This document shows, piece by piece, positions 36,289 through 43,901 of a stretch of 64,000 nucleotides of DNA. Positions within the stretch are counted from its first letter, which is position 1. Each line of letters begins with the position of its first letter. The notes beneath the pieces were generated by a model. It was not told the DNA's origin, ran no database searches, and saw only the letters and a list, made by a program, of their open reading frames with translations. Made by a program: the position numbers and the translations under genes. Origin of the DNA: an uncultured Clostridia bacterium (GTDB lineage: Bacteria; Bacillota; Clostridia; TANB77; CAG-465); NCBI GenBank assembly GCA_949106495.1, contig CARYZD010000004.1, positions 62,001-126,000 of the forward strand. The letters are read 5' to 3'.

Positions 36289-36915
36289 TTACTTTACACT
36301 TTTTCTTACTCTAACAATAGCTTTTTTAGCTCCTGGAATAGAACCTTTTACTAAAATAACATTTTTGTCAGTATCAACTTTAACAACATCTAAATTTAAA
36401 ATTGTAGATGTTTTGCTTCCCATGTGTCCTGGTAATTTTTTACCTTTAAATACTCTACCTGGAGTTGTTGTAGAACCCATTGAACCTGGTCTTCTATGAT
36501 ACATAGAACCATGTCCCATTGGTCCTCTGTGTTGTCCATGTCTTTTGATAACACCTTGGAATCCTTTACCTTTAGATGTTCCTTGAACATCAACAGTATC
36601 TTCTGTAGTGAAAGCATCAACTGTAATTTTGCTTCCAATTTCATATTCATCTACATTTTCTACTCTAATTTCTCTTAGGTATTTTTGAAGTTCAACACCT
36701 GCTTTTGCAAATATTCCTCTGTGAGGTTTGTTTGCGTTTTTTTCTTTAATTTCACCAAAGCTTACTACAATTGCATTGTATCCATCTTTATCTGCAGTTT
36801 TTTTAGCAACTACTGTTAATGGTTGAGCTTCGATTGCTGTTACTGGTATAGCTACTCCATTTTCATCAAATATTTGAGTCATACCAACTTTTCTTCCGTA
36901 AATTTCTTTTACCAT
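36289..36915 (-). CDS. rplC: 50S ribosomal protein L3
   Basis: Early assembly protein reaching toward the peptidyl transferase centre. 208 residues; GRKVGMTQIFDENG and GHGSMYHRRPGSMGS (the tip loop) are diagnostic. A structured element lies directly upstream of its ribosome site. Confidence 0.98.
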   Translation of the reverse strand: MVKEIYGRKVGMTQIFDENGVAIPVTAIEAQPLTVVAKKTADKDGYNAIVVSFGEIKEKNANKPHRGIFAKAGVELQKYLREIRVENVDEYEIGSKITVDAFTTEDTVDVQGTSKGKGFQGVIKRHGQHRGPMGHGSMYHRRPGSMGSTTTPGRVFKGKKLPGHMGSKTSTILNLDVVKVDTDKNVILVKGSIPGAKKAIVRVRKSVK

Positions 36916-36950
36916 TTTGATTTCCTCCCTTAAAATTTTTTACTTCATCC

Positions 36951-37006
36951 AAATTTTAATATCAGGGTATGCCATTGCCTGTAATCAGGATAGCCTATTA
37001 AAATTT
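36951..37006 (-). promoter_or_regulatory. Structured RNA element between rpsJ and rplC
   Basis: An 11-bp perfect stem (36951-36961 with 36996-37006) encloses a 34-nt apical region that is much richer in G and C than the flanks and contains CCTG-TAAT-CAGG (36978-36989). It lies in the 101-bp gap after rpsJ, 22 bp before the rplC GGAGG site. No T run follows, so it is not a simple terminator. It may be a translational operator or an RNA processing site. Confidence 0.5.
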
Positions 37007-37016
37007 TAGAAGTTTA

Positions 37017-37334
37017 TTATAATTTAACTTCGATGTCTACACCAGCTGGCATATCAATTGACATTAATGCATCAACTGTTGCTTGGTTTGGTGATAATAC
37101 ATCAATAACTCTTTTATGAGTTCTCATTTCAAATTGTTCTCTTGAATCTTTATGTTTGTGTGGAGAACGTAATATTGTAATGATTTCTTTTTCAGTAGGT
37201 AGTGGAATTGGACCTGAAACTTCAGAACCAGTTTTTCTAGCTACTTCAACAATTTTTGTTGCCGCTTGTTCAAGCACAACGTGATCATAAGCTTTAAGTC
37301 TTATTCTCATTTTTTTAGTTTGTTCTTTTGACAT
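37017..37334 (-). CDS. rpsJ: 30S ribosomal protein S10
   Basis: First gene of the S10-spc operon, also known as NusE in antitermination. 105 residues; IRLKAYDHVVLEQAATKIVE and GPIPLPTEKEI are diagnostic. Preceded by a long structured leader. Confidence 0.98.
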   Translation of the reverse strand: MSKEQTKKMRIRLKAYDHVVLEQAATKIVEVARKTGSEVSGPIPLPTEKEIITILRSPHKHKDSREQFEMRTHKRVIDVLSPNQATVDALMSIDMPAGVDIEVKL

Positions 37335-37551
37335 ATGTAAAACACTCCTTTTCTATAGTTTGCCGGTTTGACAAGTTTTACACCACCCCGTGTGTTTCAT
37401 ATTTTACATATATTAAAACCAAATTCTACACAAGTAGGAATTTGGCAAATACACGTTAATCTATACTTGCCGCCCGATTTAAAATCAGACATGCTCCATA
37501 GAAGTTCCCTACCTCGCTGGGTAGCCACATTCTACTTCAACGCAAATCAAC
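37335..37551 (-). promoter_or_regulatory. S10 operon leader RNA
   Basis: A leader of about 217 nt runs from the predicted transcription start near 37551 to rpsJ. It is richer in G and C than other gaps and has clear hairpins on the minus strand, including CTACC-CAGCGA-GGTAG (about 37508-37523) and CCAAATTCCTAC-TTGT-GTAGAATTTGG (about 37419-37445, one bulge). S10 operon leaders are autoregulated by L4 in E. coli; that role here is inferred. No riboswitch class is recognised. Confidence 0.55.
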
Positions 37552-37557
37552 ATCAAT

Positions 37558-37586
37558 ATTATACACGAGTTATTAAAAAAAATCAA
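37558..37586 (-). promoter_or_regulatory. S10-spc operon promoter
   Basis: TTGATT and TATAAT with a 17-bp spacer on the minus strand; no other promoter is needed for the 10-kb operon down to secY. Confidence 0.85.
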
Positions 37587-37692
37587 GTATTTTCATTAAA
37601 AATTATGTAAAAAGATATAAGTTTTTATTGTGATATTTCTTAATATATATTTTTGCTTATTTTTATGCCAAAAAATAGTCTTATTTTTATCA

Positions 37693-37721
37693 TTGAAACA
37701 TTTTTTATTTTGGTGTATCAT
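37693..37721 (+). promoter_or_regulatory. Promoter of the ThyX-like/kinase/folC cassette
   Basis: TTGAAA and TATCAT with a 17-bp spacer, 32 nt before the start at 37753. It is divergent from the S10 operon promoter. Confidence 0.6.
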
Positions 37722-37752
37722 ATTAATAGCGTTTTTAGGAGGTTGATAAAAT

Positions 37753-38409
37753 ATGATAAAAGTAGAAAATTTAGAAGTTCTAAATTTTGAAGGTGCTTTA
37801 CGTGGAATGAGAAACCCTTTAGAATCTTGGAACAAAAGTGATAGTTATTATGATAAAGATACAGGAAAATATGTAATTGGTGAAAAAGATTTAGCTTTAG
37901 CATTAAAACTTACTAAATCTGGTTCTGACCATTCTAAATTTCTTAGACAAATATTCGTATCAATGGATATAACTGCACCTATGTCTTGGTGGTGGGATTT
38001 TGATACATACAAAGTTGCCACTGTAAGAAATAGTACAAGCAGAATGCATAAGTTAGGTTCAAGACTACTAACTTTTGATGATTTTAGTGTAGACGATGAA
38101 CAAGGTAATATAAATATTACTCCTTTTAGAAAATATGTTTTAGAAGATTTAAATAAAAGAATAGCTGAATTTCAACAATTAAAAAAAGATGGAAAAATGG
38201 AAGAAGCAATGTCTTTATGGCGTGAAATTGTTTTTGATTCTCCACAAAGTTATAATTTTAAATCTACATGGACAGGAAATTATGAAATTATGCGTAATAT
38301 TTATAGAGCAAGAAAAAATCATAAACAACGTGAATTTAGAGACTTCTGTAAATATATAGAAGAAAATTTCCCATATAGTGAACTTATCACAATTCCAAGA
38401 GAGGGGTAA
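37753..38409 (+). CDS. Conserved phage-like protein with a possible ThyX-related fold
   Basis: 218 residues, start ATG 37753 with TAGGAGG upstream. The block ITAPMSWWWDFDTYKV followed by RNSTSRMHKLGSR is shared with a family known in clostridia and phages; its placement looks like the substrate motif region of the flavin-dependent thymidylate synthase ThyX, but the RHRxxS signature is replaced, so catalysis by the ThyX mechanism is doubtful. It is the first gene of a tight cassette with a thymidylate/deoxynucleoside kinase-like gene (6 bp downstream) and folC. The context supports a role in deoxynucleotide or folate metabolism. Family call is tentative. Confidence 0.6.
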   Translation: MIKVENLEVLNFEGALRGMRNPLESWNKSDSYYDKDTGKYVIGEKDLALALKLTKSGSDHSKFLRQIFVSMDITAPMSWWWDFDTYKVATVRNSTSRMHKLGSRLLTFDDFSVDDEQGNINITPFRKYVLEDLNKRIAEFQQLKKDGKMEEAMSLWREIVFDSPQSYNFKSTWTGNYEIMRNIYRARKNHKQREFRDFCKYIEENFPYSELITIPREG

Positions 38410-38415
38410 TTAAAT

Positions 38416-38991
38416 ATGGCAAATTCAAAACTAATTATAGTTGAAGGGGCACAAGGTGCAGGAAAAACAACTGTAACAGATTTTATTAGACATGGCTTAA
38501 AATATACTAATTTATATAGATTATATGGAACATCAGATAGTTCTCCTGCTGGGAAACAAAAAGCAGAAGATATGTATTATGATTTAATAGATTATATAAA
38601 AAAATTAGAAAATAAAAGTATAAACTTACTTTTTGACAGAACTTTTTTTACAGAAGAGATTTATTGTAGATTAAATTTTAAAGAATATAAATTTACTGAT
38701 GTATATGAAAAATTATTAGAAAAATTTAGTAAATTAGATTTTGATATCTACTATATAACATTATATTTAGAAGATACAAATTTATTTACTACAAGGCTTC
38801 AAAGAGATAAAAAAGCTGTGGTTGATTACGCAAAATTTAATATTCAAAGTAGCATAAATCAGCAAGAGCAATACCTTAAGATGGCAGACGAAATTTTATC
38901 AAAATATTCAAATATTAAAGTTTTTAAAGTATCTAATGATACTAACGAAGAAGAATTAAAAAATAAAATTAAAAATATACTTGATTTTTAA
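38416..38991 (+). CDS. Deoxynucleoside/thymidylate kinase-like P-loop kinase
   Basis: 191 residues. Walker A EGAQGAGKTT (residues 8-17), the DRTFFTEE motif (about 75-82) matching the DR(T/S) site of deoxynucleoside kinases and thymidylate kinases, and a lid-like RLQRDKKAVVDY. It likely phosphorylates a nucleoside or nucleotide (dT, dTMP or similar); the exact substrate cannot be read. Six bp separate it from the ThyX-like gene, and folC starts 31 bp downstream, so all three are probably co-transcribed. Confidence 0.8.
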   Translation: MANSKLIIVEGAQGAGKTTVTDFIRHGLKYTNLYRLYGTSDSSPAGKQKAEDMYYDLIDYIKKLENKSINLLFDRTFFTEEIYCRLNFKEYKFTDVYEKLLEKFSKLDFDIYYITLYLEDTNLFTTRLQRDKKAVVDYAKFNIQSSINQQEQYLKMADEILSKYSNIKVFKVSNDTNEEELKNKIKNILDF

Positions 38992-39022
38992 AATCCATCT
39001 TAGTTATATATGGAGGTTAAAC

Positions 39023-40303
39023 ATGACAAATAACGAAATAATATCTTATATATATAAAGATAGAAAAAGAAATTCACAAAAAAATGATAATCAACGAATG
39101 ATTACATTAATGGAAAAACTAGGAAATCCACAAAATGATTTAAAGTTTATACATATTGCTGGAAGCTGTGGAAAAGGTTCAACAACCACTATGATGGCAA
39201 ATGTATTAAAAAACAGTGGATACAAAGTAGGAAAATTTATATCACCTTTTGTAATATCATTTAATGAAAGAATTCAAATTAACAATATATTTATATCAAA
39301 TGAAGAAATAGAAAAATATATAGAAAAAATAAATCCTATTATTTTAGAAATGGAAAATAATGGTGATGCTCCTAATGGATTTGAAATCATCACAGCAATT
39401 GCATTTATGTACTATAAAGATAATGATTGCGATTTTGTATGTTTAGAAGTTGGTATGGGGGGAAGACTTGACCCTACAAACATAATATCAACTACTATTT
39501 TATCAATTATAACATTAATAGATTTTGATCATACTAGATTTTTAGGAAACACTTTAGAAGAAATTGCATCAGAAAAATGTGGAATAATAAAAAAAGATAA
39601 AATAACTATAACTTACCCTAAACAAGAAAAATCAGTACTAGATACAATCCGAAAATATTGTTCTAAAAACAATAATAAACTTTATATTCCAAGTTTAAAA
39701 TTATTAGATATTATAAAAAGTAACCACAATATTAACTATTTTAGTTATAAAGGTAACTTTTATAAATTGAATTTAATTGGAGAATATCAAATATATAATG
39801 CTTTAATGGTTATTTTAGCATCAAATGTTTTGGTAACATTAGGATATAAAATTCCTTTTTCTGCAATTAATACAGGACTATTTGATTCATCTTTTTCTGC
39901 AAGACTTGAAAAAATACAGGATAATCCTACTATATTCCTTGATGGCTCACATAATATTGCTGGTGCTAGGTCACTTAAAAATTTCTTACATGAATATAAA
40001 GGAAAGAAAAATTATGCTATTATGTCCTTTACCGAAGGAAAAGATTACAAAGCTTTCTTAAATGAAATTAGCTCATATTTTCAAGAAATTGTTTTTGTAC
40101 AATATAAAAACGAATATAAAACATCTGAACAAATTGATAATTTACTAGAAATTGCTAAAAAGCTAAATATAAATGCTACTTCATTTAATACAGTAAAAGA
40201 AGCAAATCAATATCTTATTAGCAAAGAAAATGTCGACTTAATACTTATAACTGGTTCACTATATTTAGCATCAGAATATAGAAATATGTTAACAGAAGAA
40301 TAG
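39023..40303 (+). CDS. folC: Folylpolyglutamate/dihydrofolate synthase
   Basis: Adds glutamate to folates, and possibly to dihydropteroate. 426 residues from ATG 39023, with TGGAGG 7 nt upstream; a longer frame to 38981 lacks a ribosome site. P-loop GSCGKGSTTTMMANVLK, SPFVISFNERIQIN, EVGMGGRLDPTN and FLDGSHNIAGA are the family motifs. It sits as third gene of a thymidylate-like cassette, away from other folate genes. Confidence 0.93.
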   Translation: MTNNEIISYIYKDRKRNSQKNDNQRMITLMEKLGNPQNDLKFIHIAGSCGKGSTTTMMANVLKNSGYKVGKFISPFVISFNERIQINNIFISNEEIEKYIEKINPIILEMENNGDAPNGFEIITAIAFMYYKDNDCDFVCLEVGMGGRLDPTNIISTTILSIITLIDFDHTRFLGNTLEEIASEKCGIIKKDKITITYPKQEKSVLDTIRKYCSKNNNKLYIPSLKLLDIIKSNHNINYFSYKGNFYKLNLIGEYQIYNALMVILASNVLVTLGYKIPFSAINTGLFDSSFSARLEKIQDNPTIFLDGSHNIAGARSLKNFLHEYKGKKNYAIMSFTEGKDYKAFLNEISSYFQEIVFVQYKNEYKTSEQIDNLLEIAKKLNINATSFNTVKEANQYLISKENVDLILITGSLYLASEYRNMLTEE

Positions 40304-40329
40304 TTTTTTATTATTTTTAGACAAATGTC

Positions 40330-40358
40330 TTGATTTTTATTCACACTTATGTTAAAAT
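40330..40358 (+). promoter_or_regulatory. rpsT promoter
   Basis: TTGATT and TAAAAT with a 17-bp spacer, 43 nt before rpsT. Confidence 0.75.
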
Positions 40359-40401
40359 GTTTAAGTAAATTGTTAACGTACGCATAAGGAGGTGCAATTT
40401 A

Positions 40402-40656
40402 ATGCCAAATATTAAATCAGCTAAAAAAAGAGTAAAAGTTATTGAAGCAAAAACTTTACAAAACAGAGCAACTAAAAAAGCTTACAAAGAAGCTGTTAAA
40501 GCTTTTGAAGCAGCTGTTAAAGAAAATGCTAGCAATAAAGATGAATTATACAATGAAGCTATTAGCAAAATAGACAAAGCTTGGACTAAAGGTGTATTAG
40601 CTAAAAATACTGCATCTAGAAAAAAATCAAGCCTTGCTAAAATGTTAAATAAGTAA
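40402..40656 (+). CDS. rpsT: 30S ribosomal protein S20
   Basis: 84-residue three-helix 16S-binding protein, made from its own promoter and terminator. MPNIKSAKKRVKV and the C-terminal KNTASRKKSSLAKML are typical. GGAGG lies 8 nt before the ATG. Confidence 0.97.
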   Translation: MPNIKSAKKRVKVIEAKTLQNRATKKAYKEAVKAFEAAVKENASNKDELYNEAISKIDKAWTKGVLAKNTASRKKSSLAKMLNK

Positions 40657-40670
40657 TTTAATAAATAAAA

Positions 40671-40700
40671 AGTCATTCTAACGAATGGCTTTTATTTTTT
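40671..40700 (+). terminator. Terminator after rpsT
   Basis: AGTCATTC (40671-40678) pairs with GAATGGCT (40683-40690) with one G-U pair, followed by a T-rich run. Confidence 0.85.
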
Positions 40701-40715
40701 TGTCAGAATTATACA

Positions 40716-41609
40716 TTATAATCCTGGCATTCCTATTCTATATACACCTTTTGTTTGTAATCCTCCAATTCCACTTATTCCTTCTCTTGTATTTGAAATT
40801 ATATTTTCAAGTGGTACATATTCATTAACTGGAGTATATGCTACATTTTCAGCTACTATCATTGGATCCATCATATCTATTAAAACTCTTTTTGGTGCAC
40901 TAGCAAAATTTGCTCCAGCAGATATAATCGCTTCATAATAGCTTTGACATGCTCCTGCAAATATAACTAAGTTATCTAAGTTATGTTCATACCTTCTTGC
41001 TTCAAGTACAGATTGAACAAAGTATTTTGAATTCTTATAATTGTCTATATTATATATATCATTTCTTCTTTTAATAAACGCGTCATGTCCCGTAAGAACC
41101 AGTATATCTGGTTTATATTTTTGAAGTAATGTATATACTTGTTTATATTGTTCTTTTTCTTCGATATTAAATACATGAGCTATCATTCCCATCTTTTTAT
41201 AAAGTTCCCTACACTGATTACAGTATTCTTCATCTCCATCAATATGAAGAACTGAACCTGGTCTTTTATATGTAGTTTCTTTTTGATATAAATTCAAAGA
41301 GTTGTTTTCTCTAAAAATTATTTTATTATAGTTATAATTGTTATTGTACTTTTTATTTTTTATATTATTATATGACCTATCAAGTCTTGTTCTTCTAGAT
41401 TTTTCAATATTATTTAATCTCATTTCTAGCTCTTGTTTACTAATTAATTTTAAATCAAATTCTTGGGCATCTGCAAGTATTCTACATGTTATTCCTACTA
41501 AATCTACTATTCCATTTGGATGAATATTAGTTATCCTAAATAGTACATCATAATTATATGATTTTCTAGCAACTATATCTCCTATTTTAAAGTTTGACAA
41601 GTAAATCAC
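40716..41609 (-). CDS. yabG: Sporulation-specific protease YabG
   Basis: YabG is a sporulation protease that processes spore coat proteins; in B. subtilis it is made in the mother cell under sigma-K. 297 residues: N-terminal barrel (FKIGDIVARKSYNYDVLFRI), then the peptidase domain with VLHIDGDEEYCNQC, LVLTGHDA, IFAGACQSYYEA and NTREGISGIGGLQTKG, which carry the conserved His and Cys. It is convergent with rpsT. Confidence 0.95.
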   Translation of the reverse strand: MIYLSNFKIGDIVARKSYNYDVLFRITNIHPNGIVDLVGITCRILADAQEFDLKLISKQELEMRLNNIEKSRRTRLDRSYNNIKNKKYNNNYNYNKIIFRENNSLNLYQKETTYKRPGSVLHIDGDEEYCNQCRELYKKMGMIAHVFNIEEKEQYKQVYTLLQKYKPDILVLTGHDAFIKRRNDIYNIDNYKNSKYFVQSVLEARRYEHNLDNLVIFAGACQSYYEAIISAGANFASAPKRVLIDMMDPMIVAENVAYTPVNEYVPLENIISNTREGISGIGGLQTKGVYRIGMPGL

Positions 41610-41647
41610 CTCAAAATATTATATGCAAATAAAAAATCATACGTGAA

Positions 41648-41677
41648 AAAACAGAGCATATATTAATGCTCTGTTTT
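41648..41677 (-). terminator. Terminator after rpsR
   Basis: A perfect 12-bp stem (41648-41659 with 41666-41677), 4 bp beyond the rpsR stop; the minus-strand exit is moderately T-rich. Confidence 0.8.
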
Positions 41678-41680
41678 ATA

Positions 41681-41938
41681 TTATTTAACTGTATATGGTA
41701 ATAAAGCAATTGTTCTTGCTCTTTTAACAGCTTCAGTTACTTTTCTTTGATGTTTAGCGCAACATCCAGTTACTCTTCTTGGAAGTATTTTACCTTTGTC
41801 GCTAACATATTTTCTTAACTTTTCAGCGTCTTTGTAATCTATTTCTTCGATTTTTTCAGCACAGAATACACAAACTTTTTTTCTTGGTCTTCTGTATGGT
41901 TTATCGTTTTTAGCGCCTCTTTTTTTGTTATCAGCCAT
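41681..41938 (-). CDS. rpsR: 30S ribosomal protein S18
   Basis: Pairs with S6 on the platform of the small subunit. 85 residues from ATG 41938, with GGAGG 9 nt upstream; a frame to 41959 overlaps that site. VCVFCAEKIEEIDYKDAE and ILPRRVTGCCAKHQR are typical. Cys residues C31, C34, C65 and C66 may bind zinc or iron-sulfur, as in some clostridia. Confidence 0.97.
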   Translation of the reverse strand: MADNKKRGAKNDKPYRRPRKKVCVFCAEKIEEIDYKDAEKLRKYVSDKGKILPRRVTGCCAKHQRKVTEAVKRARTIALLPYTVK

Positions 41939-41968
41939 TTTTAATTTTCCTCCTATCAACTAATTTAA

Positions 41969-42376
41969 TTAAAATGGTAAATCATCTGTATCATCTACAG
42001 TGATAAATTCACCATCCATACTAGATGAAGGTACTCCTTCTGCCATGCCTTGATCTCTTCTAGAGTCTGCAAAATATGCATTTTCGACAATAAAATCTGT
42101 AGCATATCTTTTTTGACCATTTTGATCATCCCATGATCTATTTTGGATTCTTCCTTCGACTAATACTTGTTGTCCTTTTCTGTAATATTTTGAACAGAAA
42201 TCTGCAAGTTTTCCAAAAGCAGTTAGATTAAAGAAATCTGTTTTTCTTTCTCCATTAGCATCAGCAAATCTTCTATTTACTGCAAGAGAAAAAGTTGATA
42301 CTTGTGTATTACTATTAGGTAACACTCTTGATTCAGGATCTCTTGTTAATCTTCCCATAAATTGAAATTTATTCAT
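41969..42376 (-). CDS. ssb: Single-stranded DNA-binding protein
   Basis: OB-fold tetramer that coats single-stranded DNA at forks. 135 residues; MNKFQFMGRLTRDPESR, GQQVLVEGRIQNRSWDD and the acidic tail ending DDTDDLPF, which recruits partners such as PriA and RecO. In the standard rpsF-ssb-rpsR order. Confidence 0.98.
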   Translation of the reverse strand: MNKFQFMGRLTRDPESRVLPNSNTQVSTFSLAVNRRFADANGERKTDFFNLTAFGKLADFCSKYYRKGQQVLVEGRIQNRSWDDQNGQKRYATDFIVENAYFADSRRDQGMAEGVPSSSMDGEFITVDDTDDLPF

Positions 42377-42392
42377 TTCATTACCCCCTATA

Positions 42393-42677
42393 TTAGTCTT
42401 CTAATTTAACTATCATGTGTTTTAGAACTGTTTCATCTAGTTTTAGAACTCTATCAAGCTCAGCAATAAATTCTGGTTTTGCTGTAAATGTAAATAATGT
42501 GTAGAAACCTTCATTTTGTTTTTTAATTTCATAAGCAAAAGTTTTTTTACCCCATTCTTCAACATTTGTAAGCTCGCCATTAGCTGAAACTAATTCTTTC
42601 ATTCTTTCACCAAAAGCAGCCATAGCTTCTTCAGATGCATTAGCTGAAAGTATTATAACTGATTCATATCTATTCAT
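42393..42677 (-). CDS. rpsF: 30S ribosomal protein S6
   Basis: 94-residue platform protein that forms a complex with S18. MNRYESVIILSANASEEAM and FAYEIKKQNEGFYTLFTF fit. First gene of rpsF-ssb-rpsR; a perfect palindrome sits in its leader. Confidence 0.97.
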   Translation of the reverse strand: MNRYESVIILSANASEEAMAAFGERMKELVSANGELTNVEEWGKKTFAYEIKKQNEGFYTLFTFTAKPEFIAELDRVLKLDETVLKHMIVKLED

Positions 42678-42706
42678 GACTTAACTCACCTCCTCATGGA
42701 CTTCTG

Positions 42707-42724
42707 ACTATACATATGTATAGT
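42707..42724 (-). promoter_or_regulatory. Palindromic hairpin in the rpsF leader
   Basis: ACTATACATATGTATAGT is a perfect 18-nt palindrome between the promoter and the rpsF ribosome site. Leaders of rpsF in many bacteria bind the S6:S18 complex for feedback control; this hairpin could be part of such an element. The conserved bulge and CCG motif of the known S6:S18 leader are not evident. Confidence 0.4.
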
Positions 42725-42744
42725 AAGGAATTTTTACATGCAAC

Positions 42745-42773
42745 ATTATACCACATTATTATGTAATTTGCAA
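42745..42773 (-). promoter_or_regulatory. rpsF-ssb-rpsR promoter
   Basis: TTGCAA and TATAAT with a 17-bp spacer on the minus strand, giving a leader of about 60 nt. Confidence 0.85.
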
Positions 42774-42817
42774 CATTTATTGGTTATTTATTTTAAACTT
42801 CCAAGCATACAATTATA

Positions 42818-42846
42818 TTGACATTGTAACTTATTAATTATATAAT
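42818..42846 (+). promoter_or_regulatory. mecA promoter
   Basis: Consensus TTGACA and TATAAT with a 17-bp spacer, 45 nt before mecA and divergent from the rpsF promoter. Confidence 0.85.
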
Positions 42847-42891
42847 ACATATTATTAATTATGAAAGTAACTCTATAGGAGGACTGATAAC

Positions 42892-43482
42892 ATGAAAGTT
42901 GAAAAAGTTAATGACAATAAAGTAAAAATAATTCTATCATTTGAAGAATTAGAAATGAGAAATATAACCATAAACGATATTGAAAAAAATAATTCTGCTG
43001 CACGTAATTTATTTACAAGCTTAATAGAAGAAAATAACTTAGATGAAGATTTTGGTTGTGAGGATGTACAGCTTTTTATAGAAGCAAGTTCAGATAATAC
43101 TAATACTTTTATATTAACTATCACTAAAACAGACTATTTACCAGATATTAGCGATTATTCCAAAAACGAGAATAAAATGCTTTATAGGGTAGACTCTAGA
43201 CTTTTCGAATTCAATTCCTTAGATACAATCTTAGATTTTTGCAAAATTGCTAAAGACGAAAATCTTTTCTTTGGAAAAAATTCACTATATAAATATGAAG
43301 ATAAATATTTTATTCTATTTAGTGATAATGCAATAAAAAATAAAAAATTTATTAAAACTTTTGTTATGATAAGCGAATATACTTCAAGGTACTTTTCCTA
43401 CGACCTTTATTATAAAACACTCATAGAAAAAGGAAAAATTATTGTTGCAAATAGAGCTTTACAAAAACTCATTAATATTTAA
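42892..43482 (+). CDS. mecA: ClpC adaptor protein MecA
   Basis: MecA delivers target proteins (ComK and others in B. subtilis) to the ClpCP protease. 196 residues with the family layout: a short N-terminal substrate-binding domain (MKVEKVNDNKVKIILSFEEL and RNITINDIEKN), an acidic middle, and a C-terminal ClpC-binding domain (EYTSRYFSYDLYYKTLIEKG). GGAGG lies 8 nt before the ATG. No comK-like target is seen in the window. Confidence 0.92.
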   Translation: MKVEKVNDNKVKIILSFEELEMRNITINDIEKNNSAARNLFTSLIEENNLDEDFGCEDVQLFIEASSDNTNTFILTITKTDYLPDISDYSKNENKMLYRVDSRLFEFNSLDTILDFCKIAKDENLFFGKNSLYKYEDKYFILFSDNAIKNKKFIKTFVMISEYTSRYFSYDLYYKTLIEKGKIIVANRALQKLINI

Positions 43483-43483
43483 C

Positions 43484-43507
43484 CAGGCTTTTAGCCTGTA
43501 TTTTTTT
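43484..43507 (+). terminator. Terminator after mecA
   Basis: CAGGCT (43484-43489) pairs with AGCCTG (43493-43498), followed by a run of Ts from 43501. Confidence 0.85.
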
Positions 43508-43590
43508 GGAAATTTTAATCCGATTAATAATAGTCAAATATTTATATAAATGTTAGATATTCTCAGATATTGACAGATAAAAAAACAAAA

Positions 43591-43600
43591 TTCGACAAAA
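43591..43600 (-). promoter_or_regulatory. Perfect 0A box in the mecA-regulator gap
   Basis: TTCGACAAAA on the plus strand is TTTTGTCGAA on the minus strand, the exact Spo0A core. It lies about 250 bp upstream of the REC-HD promoter and within the orphan transcript. Its target is unclear. Confidence 0.4.
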
Positions 43601-43765
43601 TTTAAATAATTCTTTTTTATAAATACCTAACAAGAATAAATAATATTTGATAAAAAATTATAGATAATTAATAAATAAATAAATAATCTGATTGAATAAA
43701 AAATAAATTATCAGAATAAGTTATTTATATTCGTCTATCATCCGCTTCTAAAAAAAGCCTCATTT

Positions 43766-43794
43766 AGTATAATGTTATTTTTTAACTTTGTCAA
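43766..43794 (-). promoter_or_regulatory. Orphan minus-strand promoter
   Basis: TTGACA and TATACT with a 17-bp spacer, pointing left where no minus-strand gene exists before mecA's 3' end. It matches the consensus better than many promoters here with known genes. Confidence 0.55.
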
Positions 43795-43852
43795 TACATT
43801 TTTTAATATTTCTTTAAAAATTGACATTTACCTTATAGAAAAGCCATTTCTC

Positions 43853-43881
43853 TTGATTATTTCGATATATTTTGATATACT
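43853..43881 (+). promoter_or_regulatory. Promoter of the REC-HD regulator
   Basis: TTGATT and TATACT with a 17-bp spacer, about 20 nt before the start codon at 43902. Confidence 0.65.
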
Positions 43882-43901
43882 ATACGCAAAGGTGAACATG
43901 T

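Larger units (their letters stand above)
43483..43759 (-). ncRNA. Possible untranslated RNA from an orphan promoter
   Basis: A near-consensus minus-strand promoter at 43766-43794 would start transcription near 43759 into a gene-free region that ends against mecA. The first bases form a weak hairpin, GCTT-TTTTTAG-AAGC, and could also encode a leaderless 12-residue peptide (MRLFLEADDRRI). Farther along are the inverted repeat TCTGAT/ATCAGA and a 0A box. No known RNA family is recognised and no clear end is seen. Confidence 0.25.

Noticed and set aside
37596..37903. Two minus-strand open frames overlapping the ThyX-like gene
   Set aside because: They oppose a promoter and a well-supported plus-strand gene and lack ribosome sites.
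42083..42090. TTCGACAA, a 0A-like box inside ssb
   Set aside because: It lies in coding sequence far from any promoter; several such 7-mers are expected by chance.
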